Source: Nitzschia sp. DOCU1 (taxonomy: Eukaryota > Bacillariophyta > Bacillariophyceae > Bacillariales > Bacillariaceae). Taken from it: a stretch of 64,000 nt of DNA. The stretch covers positions 62,001 to 126,000 of the forward strand of contig OX595996.1 in NCBI GenBank assembly GCA_951394045.1, read 5' to 3'. The position numbers and the translations under genes are program-made. Positions 11,141 through 21,984 of this stretch are shown piece after piece; positions within the stretch are counted from its first letter, which is position 1; every line of letters begins with the position of its first letter. The notes under the pieces were generated by a model that saw only the letters and a list, made by a program, of their open reading frames with translations, was not told the DNA's origin and did not search any database.

Positions 11141-11274
11141 CCTTTGCGGTCATCAACACAGCGTGTCCCTGGCATGCCAGTCCATCAAGTCGTTGATGCG
11201 TCTGTCGCACCAAGCTCGCCGTGCTCGCAGAGATCGCCCGCCCGCCACCCGCATAGCCTCTGCCCTGGGGGAGT

Positions 11275-11637
11275 CGGGGGGAGTCGGGGGGAATTGGCGG
11301 GAATTTCCCGCCAATTCCCCCCGACTCCCGCCAATTCCCCCCGGCATGTCGCCAGGGAGGCTTTCATCTTTAAGGGGTGATCTGGCGATTCGTTGAATGA
11401 CCGACGTGCTCGCTGAATTCAAAAGGCATATATTAAATTGATTATTTTCTATAAGTAAATGATGTCGTTACACATTCAAACTGACCAACCAAAACTGTTC
11501 CTGAATCCGTTGCGGTACTCGAAAATTCGTCTTGCGCGCCTGCATGCCCCCTTTCCCCTTGGCCCTACCGCGGTGAGATCTGTCTGTCGCTCCGTATCGC
11601 CAAAATTAGCAACATGCGGTATTTTCGTTGGTGTCCC
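11275..11637 (-). repeat. right arm of the 363-bp inverted repeat
   Basis: Reverse complement of 8649-9011, same length, with only a few substitutions (for example at the TGTTGCC/TGTTGCT and CAGCAAGC/CAGCGAGC positions). It carries the mirrored 51-nt palindrome at 11279-11329. The inner edge is followed by extra GGGGGAGTC units, so the G-rich motif is slightly expanded on this side. Confidence 0.85.
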
Positions 11638-11647
11638 AGTTTTGTAG

Positions 11648-11665
11648 CCCCCCCCCCCCCCCCCC
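11648..11665. repeat. 18-nt C homopolymer
   Basis: A run of about 18 C directly outside the right inverted-repeat arm. Its true length is uncertain because such runs are error-prone. The short remainder up to 11963 has no gene. Confidence 0.8.
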
Positions 11666-11963
11666 AAAGCTGAATGGAAACATAAGCTCCCGAGCCAGAG
11701 CACCTGTCACGTCGCTACGAACTTTGTGGTCACACAGTCAATGCGCTCGTGGCCCATCATGCATTGGGCAAGCAAGCAGAGATAGTACAAACATCCTCTG
11801 GTACTAATAAAAATAACGGAGGGCAAGCAAGTAACAGCGAATGACCGTAGCTAGTTCTGGTTCTAGTAGCTTTGACTTGATGTAGCTTCGAGCACTTGTA
11901 GTAACAGCCAAGTAAGAAGATGCTACAACAACAGAAATCTTGCCACGACTACTAGTAGTAGGA

Positions 11964-14900
11964 TTACTGTCCGTGGTAGTGAGCAGTAGTCGAATTCAGA
12001 CTCTCAGGAAGACTGGATCCGGGACCTGAAGGCAAGAAGAAGTACTCGAACATTTGGATGAACTTGTCTTTCGTGCCTCCCTTGTGGCTTTTTCCTTTGT
12101 TATTTCCGGCAGAAGACATATGGAAGCTTCGATCATCGTCTCGGACGGCTTCCATCAACTGCTTCTCGGACACACCAAGGTACCTCGCGTGCGCTCTAAA
12201 ATTGGCAATTGCTGTATTCACTTCTTCGATAGTCCTTTCAGAAATCGAGACTGCTGCAGAATCGTCGTCCAGCATTTGAGCGTCTCGATACTGAACTGCG
12301 AGAGTTTCGGTTGCACTCAAGATGTCTTGCCATTGTTCATCGTCAATCAATGGACTGTTTTGCGAGGAACTATCGGTAGACGACAACTCGTCCGCATGAG
12401 CATGTAATCGTGCACGTGATGGCTTTTCTAAGGGTTTCGGTGTAGGTGCCGGGATCGGCCCGAAGACCCCCGGTAGTAGCCATGACAAAAAGTCCCCCCC
12501 TCCGTTTTGATTGCTGCTGGAACTTTCGGCATGAGATGGCTCGAACGTGGTAGCATCTACACGGAGTGACGATTCAATAGACGGTCCAGTGGAAGCCACG
12601 CTACTTCCTGGTTCTGCGACGTCCGTAGCGACGGACACGGAGAAAAGGTCTCCATCGTCCATTATTCTCTCCGATAATTCCGGGGATGGAGTGCCCCGCT
12701 GCGTGGCAAGTTGTTGAGCTTTCCGAATACTTGCAGGACTTTTGACAGTAGCAGCCCGTCTGGCAACGGTAGGCTTAAAGACGTCTGGTGAAGGAGTAGA
12801 ACGTTGTAAAGCAGAGGCCGAACTGTAGCCGCTGTCATCAGTTGCAAAAGTGGCGGGAGAATAGTCTCGCTCCTTGGATACTGTTGTGTTTGTTTCGAAA
12901 GGGGACTTAGATCTTTTTCCAGGAGGTTTTGTTTTGGGATTGTCCCCAGATGGCTTGAAAAGTCGACCGAAAAATGATGGACTGTTCTTGCTGGCTCTTC
13001 GTACAGACTCGATTCGTCTTCCAGCAATTTTCTTTGATGGATGTTTCATTTCTGGTGGAGTTTCAGAACGCGAGGCCGGTCGATCTTGCACAGTCCCGTC
13101 CGACTTTGCTATTAAGATTGCCTTCTTTCCCGATGTTTTGGAGCGGCTAGCAATCAACTCGATTCCTTCATCGTCGTCAACTAATGGCGGTGGAGTTACT
13201 GATGGCGTTCGTGGCGGCCTCGGAGGAGATCCCCGACCGGGACGGGGGCTGTCTCTTGAAAACGACACCTCCGAGTCACTGTCGCCGTCGCCAATCTCTG
13301 ATGAGTACACTGAGGACTCCGCCTCGCTCTCTTCTTCGTCTTCTTCGTTGTAGTCTTCTTCTTCGAATGCTTCCATCCTCGCTCTCCTTCTTGCCTCTTC
13401 TTTCCTGTGTTGCCTTTTCTGATTGTTTCGTCGAATAAAGGAAAAAAGACCCCTCCGCTTTGGCTCAGCTTTTGGTTCAACGCTGCTGCTGCAGCTCGAC
13501 GATGATGCTGAATCGCAAGTTTCTAACGGGGCTGCTTCCGGCATTGGACTGGCCCTACTTCCATCGACTGTCATAGACATTGACGGGGCGTTGAATTCAT
13601 GAAATTGAGCAATGTCCTCTGAGAATCGAACGCCCTTTCTACTGAGTGCTTCATAGTGCAGGCCGTCTCCATTCTCCGCCATGAAGCCTAGCGGAGAGCA
13701 CGCCCCGTTCGTTTCCCTTCTCGCTAAACCATCTTGACGAGGATCAACTTGGGCGGGCTCCCTCTCTTGTGGCGTCGCGTCCTTGTACATGAAGGCCCTC
13801 GAGAAGAAGTCGTTCATAAAAGAGTTGGATACTGGTTTCGGAATGTTTTCCTGGTTCGCGCCTGCGTTTTCATCGCCTACATTTCCTCCTTGTTTGGAAT
13901 CTTTGTTTCTCAAGTTCAACATTTCCTCCAGGGGTACTCCTTCGGAAACTGGAGTGACGTTTCCGGACTCTGGCTCCGGACTTGAGGAGGGCGTGGAGCG
14001 GGACTGGTCGATTGCTTCATTGCCTTCGTGCTTGCTGTACTCACTTGACGCCAGGGATCCTGAAGTAGACTCGACAGTCTCCACAACGATCGGTTCCTGT
14101 GTTTTTCTACTACTTGCCCGTGCCGGCTCCTTTTTGCGTCGAAGTTGCAGTTTACGATTACTTCGCCTTTCAATTCTTCCTGGGGCCGAGGCCGCTGGGA
14201 CATATAAATTTTCTTCCACGATTTCCTTCAAAGATTGAGTAGACTTGGAGGGCTGCGGGGATGTTCGAGCTTGTCCTTGAAGCCGCTTCTCACTCCTTTG
14301 AGATTCTGAAGGATCAGGTGATGGTGTCTCGTATCGACCCGGGCGGCTGGATGATGCTCTCGAGGAGGACGCTACTGAGTCCTCGTAGACAGACAAGTCC
14401 AAATATTCGCCAGGGTCTGTTGCTCCAGCAGACGATCCCCCTTGTTCATGACATTGAAATAACTTGACAGCATCCTTCCCAGAATTAACTCGGCTTTGGG
14501 AAAGACGAGCTCTAGGTTCAAACGTCTTCCGATCGGGCTCATAGCGAAAGTTGTTTTGTTCTTCTTGCTTCGCTTTTCGCTTGTTAGTTGGTGAAAGTTT
14601 GCGGATCTGCTCAATGACTTTGCCTGGACCTCGTCTTAGTAGTTGCTTTGCAACTGTAGGACGCCCCGAAGACAAACTTTGCTTGGAAGGTTTAGTCTTC
14701 TCTCTCTTGCTGGAATGCGCGAAACGCTTCATCACTCCTGAGATTGCCCTTGTGGGAGAGCGTATCTTTGACTTGGGTGAAGCAATAGTATCATCATATT
14801 CTAACAATAAGTGTTCCACCCCAGTATCTGTCATCATGAGCGTGTTTACTCGGATTGCCGAGAGGCCACGTTGACTTTGATTCGATACGGTGGCTTGCAT

Positions 14901-15948
14901 GCTTCCCGCTTCTGACAAAACTTCATTGCGAGTCACCACCGATGAAACCGAACTTCCCCTCGACGCTTGAATGCTGGCAGGAGCCACCTGATCTTCCTGC
15001 TTATTTCCCGCTCGTCCCATTTTGAGAACTTCAATTTCCCCTGGTTGCAATTGACGCTCACGGGGCGGGCGTCGAGGGTCCCTAGGCCTGCTTGGAACTG
15101 TGATTCGATTTGGCTCGTCGTTTCTTGCATCTGAGTAGTCACGGCTATACTCGCTTTCCGACTGCTGCGAAAGGTCATCTTGTGCCTTTTGGAATCGCTT
15201 CATGAATGCAAAACGCCTGGGTGATGATCCCTTGCCATGTCCTCCTTCGTCGGAATGTTCGTCTGCTAAACATTCGGACGGGTGCGACAGCAGGCTCCAC
15301 TCTCCGTCTGTCGTCAAAGGTTCCAACAAGACAGCCGTTTTGGTGTCATTTTTAGGGGCCACGACTTTACCAACCATGGAGCCGCAACTATCGGCATGGG
15401 CCCATCTTCTCGGCGGGCCATTGACCAGTCCTTCCTCTTTGAGTTCCTTGAACAGTTCTTCCCTAGAAACCAAACCGAATTCTTCCGTTTCCTTCTTCTT
15501 CTTGGACTTCGCAGGCTTTGTCGCAGCCACAATTCTGGGAGTTTTGGGCGATGACACTTTGGTAGAAGGAGATCGTTTGAACAATGTCGCTTCTTCCCTA
15601 GAAACCAAACCGAATTCTTCGATTTCCTCCTTCTTCTTGGATTCAACAGGCTTTGTCGTCGCCACAATTCTGGGAGTTTTGGGCGACGAGGACGCTTTGG
15701 CAGAAGGAGTCCGTTTGAACAATGTAGCAGCAGCCAGCTTCTTGTTTGTTTTCATAGCTTTGGGAGAGGATGATTTTTTACCCCATTGACCAAACAAGGT
15801 AACGCCCTTCTTTTTAATGTCTCCGCTATGAGATGCTTGACTGAGACTTGCAATCGACTCCACCGAGCGTGCCACCGAGTCGTCGACCAAAGATTTCATG
15901 GCACGGTGTGAATTTCGACTCGCCGGCGACAAGGTACCCTCGTCTATC

Positions 15949-15979
<31 letters not shown>

Positions 15980-17375
15980 CTTGTTCTGACGACGCCCAGG
16001 AGCCACTAGATGGAGCCTTGTTTGGTTTGGTCTTGACTTTTAGCATATGAGGAGCCATTGACTCGGGAGGAGCCTGGCTGATAGGAGAGGCTGCGGTTCC
16101 AATCTTGCTGGGATAGGGATGTTCCGAAGTCAACATTCCTGTGGGTATTCCTTTTCTGGGAGATACTACCACCTTGGATTGTTGTAAGCTCGACCGCGCA
16201 TTGCTCGCCGTTCGAAGTGTAGGCGATATAGGCTCTTCCTTGGCTCTAGGCGATTTGGAATGAGCACGAGTCGGAGCTCTCGAAGCGACACCCTTTGATT
16301 TGGGTGGAGGAGGAGGAATGGATTGTTCCTCGTTAGTTTCTTCGTTTATCGATGGAAGCGACGTAGATCCTCCATCGTGCTCTTCTTCTTCAGGAAAGAA
16401 ATGACGGGAAGACTCATGTTTGGCTCGAGCGGCTGGCTTTGGCGATGCACGAAGGCTGCGTTTCATCTCGAGTTCTTCTTGTTTTTGTTTTTGAAGCAAT
16501 GCCTTGATCTTTTTCTTTTTTCGTTGCAACTCTTGCAGTCGAGTCATGGCATGACTTGCGACAGATCTCTTTTCAAATGAGTCATCCATAACATCTGAAA
16601 ATTCCTGGTCGGTAATTTCGGTAAAGAAACTGCTTTCATCCGACACACACGATGCGGGCTTGGGTGAAAACCTTGAGGATGGACCTTGAATCTGGGAGGA
16701 CGGAGCATGCTGCACGACATTTTTCTTCTGAGGCTTGTTCTTGCGCCATTTCGAAGCACCACTGCCCCCCAGCGTACTCATTGTCTTTCGACTGGCTGGA
16801 GTCTGATTGGTAGTTTCCGTTTGATCCATGGTAAATGACGTTCGATTGTCGGTCATTTGACTATGGATGTTCTCCTCATCCTCCTCGGCTGTCCCATATG
16901 TATAGCTGGTGGCTGAATAGGTTCCATCATCATAACTCGTCTCGTCCATGGTGGAAGACTTTGTCCCATATCGACTACTTGTTCGATCCCGAGCATATTG
17001 AGTTAGCGAGTCTTCTTCTTGCCTCAAATAGTATGCGCCATTATCTCTTTTTCGACTATTGCTTGCGCCTTGGGCGTCGGGTTGCTCATCTCTGGCATCA
17101 TAATCGGGACTCAGGGAGTATCGGTCGTCATGATGGTTCGCCCCAAGAGTGTATCGATCGTCATTAATGGAAAAAGAATCCGTGTCTCTCTTGAGAAGTT
17201 CTCCTCCATTGTTTGGATCATATCCCTTGGATTTCAATTCTTTCATCAATTCATCAGCCGCATGATCTTCGAGATAACTTCCTGCTGCTTGTGGCTTCCT
17301 TGGATGATACGGAGCTCCTTGCCACTGACGGGTTGGCGGTTGCTGATAGCGGGACAAGGCTGGGGCTGATCTCAT
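11964..17375 (-). CDS. giant disordered protein, about 1,800-1,865 aa
   Basis: One uninterrupted minus-strand frame. The frame stays open to 17561 without an ATG; the first in-frame ATG is at 17375. The 62 upstream codons look protein-like (PPTFWEWYAAASRLLLD), so the true start may be upstream, in an unseen exon or at the out-of-frame ATG at 17568. The protein is rich in Ser, Lys, Arg, Glu and Pro. It has a nine-Glu run, a probable coiled coil (ELQRKKKKIKALLQKQKQ, residues 345-375), two tandem 45-aa repeats, and SPK/SPR motifs that would suit proline-directed kinases. The C-terminus holds a helix block, IANFRAHARYLGVSEKQLMEA, like that of the 5785-8307 product. No enzymatic domain is visible. 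The function is unknown; a scaffold or cytoskeletal role is a guess. Confidence 0.65.
15454..15726 (-). repeat. two tandem 45-codon repeats within the giant gene
   Basis: Two 135-bp units, period measured between identical CCCTAGAAAC segments at 15461 and 15596. Each encodes a KRxPSxKxSSPKTPRIVA part, a Lys-rich patch, then EEFGLVSREE. The units have diverged slightly. The repeat contributes paired SPKTP sites that look like kinase targets. Confidence 0.8.
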
Positions 17376-17561
17376 GGTCTTAAGGGGAAGTGCCTCTATT
17401 GGTGTCTTCGTTGTCGTCACGTCCAACAACAAGCGACTTGCCGCAGCATACCACTCCCAAAATGTTGGAGGGAGATCCGTGTTGAGGAAACCATCGCTTT
17501 TTGTGGCCAATCGCCGACAAAAGGTGTCCGGGTTGGCGAATTCGCGGGCACGCCCGGACAA

Positions 17562-17883
17562 TGTTCATTCTACAGATATGTATTTAGGGCAGGCACACCT
17601 TTACGGCACTGCATATATTTTATCTTCAGAGCCGGACATAAAATGTATTTTTGCGCGCACCGATGCGCACAATCCATGACGTCATTGGGTTATGATGCAA
17701 CCTGCCTCCGATCCGCTTTGCCACTTGGAAGTTGCCCGATCTTTTTTGTATGGTCGGTGTGTAGTGCCATGGTGATGCGAGCCCCGAGGCATCAACGCGG
17801 CCATGGCGGTGAAGAGCCGATAGTAGTGTCGCTTTGTTATACTTTCTTTTCCACTCGTTCCTCCAAACAGAATCTTTGGCAGA
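17562..17883. promoter_or_regulatory. divergent promoter region, about 0.3 kb
   Basis: The giant gene (minus) and the 322-aa gene (plus) start on either side of this gap, so it should hold both promoters. An AT-rich TATA-like stretch (CATATATTTTATC) lies near 17611 and could serve the minus-strand gene. No other element is identified with confidence. Confidence 0.4.
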
Positions 17884-18981
17884 ATGGCTCGATTGTTATC
17901 CGTGGCGTTGCTTTCGTTGAGTGCCGTCGTGGCAGCGGCGTCGTCCGCTCATCGAATGCCCTTTTGCATATCACGGGGTGGGGCTGCTGGTACTGGTGGC
18001 GATGACTCGCCAGCTGCTTCGAGCAGCAACTCGGCAAGTTCCATCCCGTCGGGTGGAGCTTCTAGTTATTCCAGTCAACTAGAAGCTGTCAAGGCATCCG
18101 TCTTGGAGACGGCAGCGGAATCGGTGAGAACTTGCGTGTTTCAGAGTCGGCAACTCGGGGAGGATCCACTGCCATCACATGTGACATTTGATGTGTGTCA
18201 TCGGCGTCTCTCACTTTGCACTTTCCTTCTTGCTCACTCTTGCCTCAACTAGATTGAAGAACTCAGGAAACAAATCATTAATGAAGCCATGGTAGTTTCG
18301 GATTTCGGCTCCAAAGCCGACACCATTTGCAACAAGGCCTTGGAAGATTTTGCCAAGACTGCCCCCGATGCGTCGGATTCATCGGCCGCGAGCGCCTACG
18401 ATCGCACCTTGGTGGCCCTGGAAGCTGCGCTAGATGCTCCCCTTCAAGTCTTGTATCTCAGACAGCTGGCCTTGTTGAGAGAACAAGCCCTCCAGCGTTA
18501 CCGCGCATCGTCCAAAACGTCGGGTGCTTCCGAGTACGAAGCCATGTTGCAAGCGGACGCGGCGTTTATGAGAGAAGCCGAAGAGGCCACTCGCGAAGGA
18601 TCCGACTGGGATTATACCAGCGAACGCTCGTATTTGCAATCGGTCATGAATAGTATTGCCGAATCGGGCAAACGCGCCTTGGATGTGCAACTCAAATCCG
18701 CCCAACAACAGCAAACGGCCATGCAAGTATTGCAACAACAGCAGCAAATAATTCAACAGCTTCAGATGCAATTGTACGGACAAACATCACCCTGGAATGT
18801 GGGTGTGGCCTATCGAGTGCCTGATACTAACTTTAATCTTCAAGGAAGCTATCAACAAGGCCGCGCCAATATTCAATTGTCGTGCGTTCCAGATGAATAT
18901 GCTCCCTTTTTGGGCCCGAATGGATTCACTAACGGAGTTGGACCGGGCAATTTGGGATTGTCGTTGAATTTGAGTGTGTAG
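17884..18981 (+). CDS. secreted or organelle-targeted protein of unknown function, 322 aa, 2 exons
   Basis: Exon 1 is 17884-18123 and exon 2 is 18253-18981, with a 129-nt GT-AG intron (GTGAGA...ACTAG). Splicing joins AAES to IEELRK in frame. The N-terminus is a clear signal peptide (MARLLSVALLSLSAVVAAA, cleavage near SSA). The residues after it are Ser/Gly-rich, as in diatom transit peptides, but without the classical ASAF-type Phe, so plastid import is uncertain. Residues 80-230 are Ala/Glu/Leu-rich and helical. A Gln-rich coiled-coil stretch (QQQQTAMQVLQQQQQ) is followed by a C-terminal part with regular Gly, Asn and aromatic residues (SPWNVGVAYRVPDTNFNLQG) that looks beta-rich. I do not recognise the family. 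Confidence 0.75.
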
Positions 18982-19337
18982 AATGATTAATGGCGGACTT
19001 GCAAAGTAACAAAGCTCGGCTACTAGACAGATTTCAGAAAATTTCTAGACGAATACGGCAAATCCCGAAGGATTCCAACTCGTGCTAAATAGAACAATAG
19101 AAGTAGCCCAGATTTGGGGAACCAAAATTGCAAGTCTAATATTAGTAATAAAGTCTCTACTAGTTGCTGGACCTAAAGTACAACTTTCAATGAGTGGATG
19201 ACTCAAGGAGCCACGGTCACAAGGCACCGGACGGCGACCACCGCCAAAGCAACCAAGCACACCACATCCTTGTTATCTCGAGCAAGCTGTACTCGCTGCT
19301 ATTTGGGCATGTCACCCATCCATCTCTATATCAACAT
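18982..19337. other. intergenic between convergent genes, nothing seen
   Basis: This 356-bp spacer separates the 3' ends of two convergent genes. It should hold both 3' UTRs. No gene or repeat was recognised. Confidence 0.45.
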
Positions 19338-20189
19338 CTACGAATACCCCATGAGTTGAATGCCGACTGTTCGATCTCTAGGGCCGTCCAAGTCGACCAG
19401 CAAAACGCTTTGCCATTGCCCAATCACCATTTTGCCATTGACGACTGGAATAGCCTCAGAACTACCAAGCAGCATAGAGAGCAGGTGAGAGTGCGCATTG
19501 ATGGGTTCTTGATCTCGCCACTTTTCAAGAGACTCGGGGTTGTCAATATCCCATCCATTGTCGCGACATCGTTGCGCTTCTTCCTCTCCATCAGGACGTT
19601 GATCAATATCATTATGGTAATAACGTTCCCCTGCTTGTCGTTTATCAGATTCACTGCGTTCGTCAGGAGGTGCCAATTCCAAAAAGTATTTGGCCATGTC
19701 CTGTGCCAACCGCTTTTCTCGTTCATTAATGGTAATGGCCGTGGTGGTGTGCCGAGAAATGACGGTTACGACCCCCTGTTTCATCCCACTTGCTTCTAGC
19801 AAGCCCACTAGCGTCGGTGTCAGATCTTCCACGCTAATTTCTTGGCGAGGAGGGCCTTTTTGCGAAGTCGGAATCGTAACTTGATGGTATTCACAAATGG
19901 GGGATCCAAGAATGGTAGATGTAGACGCCGCGGATGAATTCTCGGACGTTGTGGTGTCGGAAGAAGTCGACTGAAGAAATGTAGTAGTGGCCGGCGACGA
20001 TACACCAAACGGCAGCGCTCGGGCCATGGCAACCGAGTGAAGATGAAGGAGTTCCTGATGACAGAGGCGGTCACGATAAACGGAAAGTGGCACAAACGAT
20101 TCTCCCACCGACAGATTGGTGCCTACCGTCAGGAAAAGAAGAAGTGCCGAGACCATTCTGGCTCGGAAAACAAAGGGGATTGGTGCCAT
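19338..20189 (-). CDS. YjbQ / UPF0047 family protein with targeting presequence, 283 aa
   Basis: Single exon from ATG 20189. The last 170 residues match the YjbQ (secondary thiamine-phosphate synthase-like, UPF0047) fold. Visible motifs are SRHTTTAITINE, the acidic/His segment YYHNDIDQRPDGEE, NAHSHLLSMLLGSS, IPVVNGKMVIGQWQSV and LDGPRDRTV. Bacterial members have weak thiamine-phosphate synthase activity; the physiological role is unsettled. This copy has an N-terminal extension of about 110 residues with a hydrophobic signal (VSALLLFLTVGTNLSVG) followed by ESFVPL. That resembles the signal cleavage/Phe motif of proteins imported into complex plastids. An insert of about 35 residues (PDGEEEAQRC...EKW) between the tyrosine motif and NAHSHL is longer than in bacterial proteins. 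Family call firm, plastid location inferred. Confidence 0.88.
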   Translation of the reverse strand: MAPIPFVFRARMVSALLLFLTVGTNLSVGESFVPLSVYRDRLCHQELLHLHSVAMARALPFGVSSPATTTFLQSTSSDTTTSENSSAASTSTILGSPICEYHQVTIPTSQKGPPRQEISVEDLTPTLVGLLEASGMKQGVVTVISRHTTTAITINEREKRLAQDMAKYFLELAPPDERSESDKRQAGERYYHNDIDQRPDGEEEAQRCRDNGWDIDNPESLEKWRDQEPINAHSHLLSMLLGSSEAIPVVNGKMVIGQWQSVLLVDLDGPRDRTVGIQLMGYS

Positions 20190-20768
20190 TATGATACGAA
20201 ATTAAGAAAGAAACAGCTGTTGGCAAATGGAACAACGGGGCACCCCGCTACCATACTCCTAGCAGAAGTTATATTGGATCGCAGCCGCCCAGCAAGGCCA
20301 TGGTGGTGTGAGAAAAAAGGATTTCACTTTTTGGGCGGCGTCATCATGCAGTCCGATAGCTCGTCCGGTTCACTGACGTCACACCCCAATTCAAAAGACG
20401 CACTTCCCCCCACACTCGTAGTAGAGTAGTAGAGCACTCTTGAAATAGGTCGCAGCAATGTGCTCCATTAACACTACAATAACAATACCTCTAGCAGATG
20501 GTAGCTGCAATACAGCAATAGTTTGCCATTTCAAATCAATGGGCTGATGGACGCCGTTCTTGTTGCGCCCACAGCGACCGCCAAGCCGTGGCTGGTATGC
20601 AAACAGTGGAGAGTACGTTCCATCCAGCTAGCAACAACCTTCACGGCCGATCTCAAAGCTCTAGTCTGAAGATCAATGCACCAATATATTTTAACATTCC
20701 CTATTAGTTTAACAAGTAACCTTCGTACAATGAGCTAGCTAGCGATCTACACGAGAAAGGTCCCCACT
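20190..20768. other. intergenic, nothing seen
   Basis: The gap lies between the YjbQ-like gene start and the bHLH gene stop. It includes the YjbQ-like promoter. No convincing coding or RNA feature was seen. Confidence 0.4.
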
Positions 20769-21984
20769 CTAAGCGCAGTGTGCCAAGTTGCTCCCCCCTT
20801 GCATTCCGGCCCCTCCCTCTTTGGAATCTCCTGTATTGCTGGCAGCACTTGTGGCACTATTCGTCGATTGATCATTCAGAGGAGATGCGGCCGATGAGCT
20901 GCGGGGATCCACTGGAGCTGATGATGCCGTGGCAGCCTGTTGAGGCGCCATGAGATTCTGGGGCATGAAAAACGACATGGGGTTGGGCGCGATAGGTGCT
21001 GGGTTGGAGGCGAACCAAGATGGTACTGGCATACCAGCAAATTGAGCAGGCATTCCTTGTGCAAACTGGGTATGCTGTGGGACCCCTGAGGCTGTTCCCT
21101 GGGCGTGAGAGTGTGCCGAAGCCATAGGATTATTAACCTGTCCGCCAAGTGGGGCTGCCGCCGCTGGAACCGGTTGCGGAGCCTGCTGCTGTGGTGCCAT
21201 GGCAAATCCCGGAAACATCGGCTGCTGTGGCTGCATGTTTGGTTGCTGGACAGCTTGATGGCCCGGTTGCGGAATCTGAGGCATCATATAGGGCTGGGGC
21301 ATCATGAATGGATTCATCATGGGCATTGCAGCAGCCCCTCCAGCTCCATACGAGGAGGTCCCGTCGGCAGAAACCATCATGGGCACCATCATCATAACCT
21401 AATGGTGAAAACAGGATGTTAGTCGCTCATGGAATTACACAAATAAAAATCTGCACGACACGTACCTGTTTGCTCTGAGTGGGCTGATTAAACATAACTT
21501 CCTTCAGCTTGGCAGCCGTATCCTCCCCAGCTTTCTTGGCAAGTTCAAGCTGTTGCTGTAGGCTTTCAATCTCCTTTTTCCGTCTCTTGTTGACGGCTCG
21601 AAGTCGTTCCAGATGCGTGATTGTTCGGGCAATCATGTCTACTCGATTCGTAGGACTAAATGCCAGCCTCGCGACTGCTTTATCTTCCTCGGCCTCTTCT
21701 GCCTCGATTTGCTTTAATAAAGCAGTCAAATCTCCAAACTGTCTATTAACATCCGACCTGCGTTGCTTTTCCCGACTACGCTTGCGTTCCGACCGAGCTT
21801 GTGCTTTGGCATCACCGTCAACGTCCGTACGATCGACAGACGAGCGGTCTTCGTCGAAGTCTACTTCTGATGACGGCCGATGGTGCTCTCCAGCCATAGC
21901 CCCCAGGAGCTCCTGAATATCATCAGCACTAAAATTCCCGGCCAAGCCGTATTGAGTCGGGCTTGACGGGTTGCTGTTTGCCAT
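20769..21984 (-). CDS. bHLH (leucine-zipper type) transcription factor, 382 aa, 2 exons
   Basis: Exon 1 is 21984-21466 and exon 2 is 21398-20769, with a 67-nt intron (GTACGT...CATTAG) joining TQSKQ to VMMMVP in frame. The DNA-binding basic region is RSERKRSREKQRRSDVNRQF (residues about 70-90), with the Glu-x-x-Arg-Arg core of E-box binders but Arg-Glu in place of the usual His-Asn. Helix 1 continues as GDLTALLKQI. The loop is long (about 25 residues). Helix 2 is RVDMIARTITHLERLRAV and runs into a zipper-like heptad helix (EIESLQQQLELAKKAG). The C-terminal half is Met/Pro/Gln-rich and low in charge, like an activation region. Expected role: dimeric nuclear transcription regulator; targets unknown. 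The chosen ATG is the first in frame; no upstream ATG is open. Confidence 0.85.

Noticed and set aside
11153..11422. Short ORFs in both orientations over the inverted-repeat arms (GGVGGNWRE peptides).
   Set aside because: They arise from translating the G-rich palindrome in each arm; both arms give the same peptides in mirrored orientation, as expected from DNA structure and not from selection on protein.
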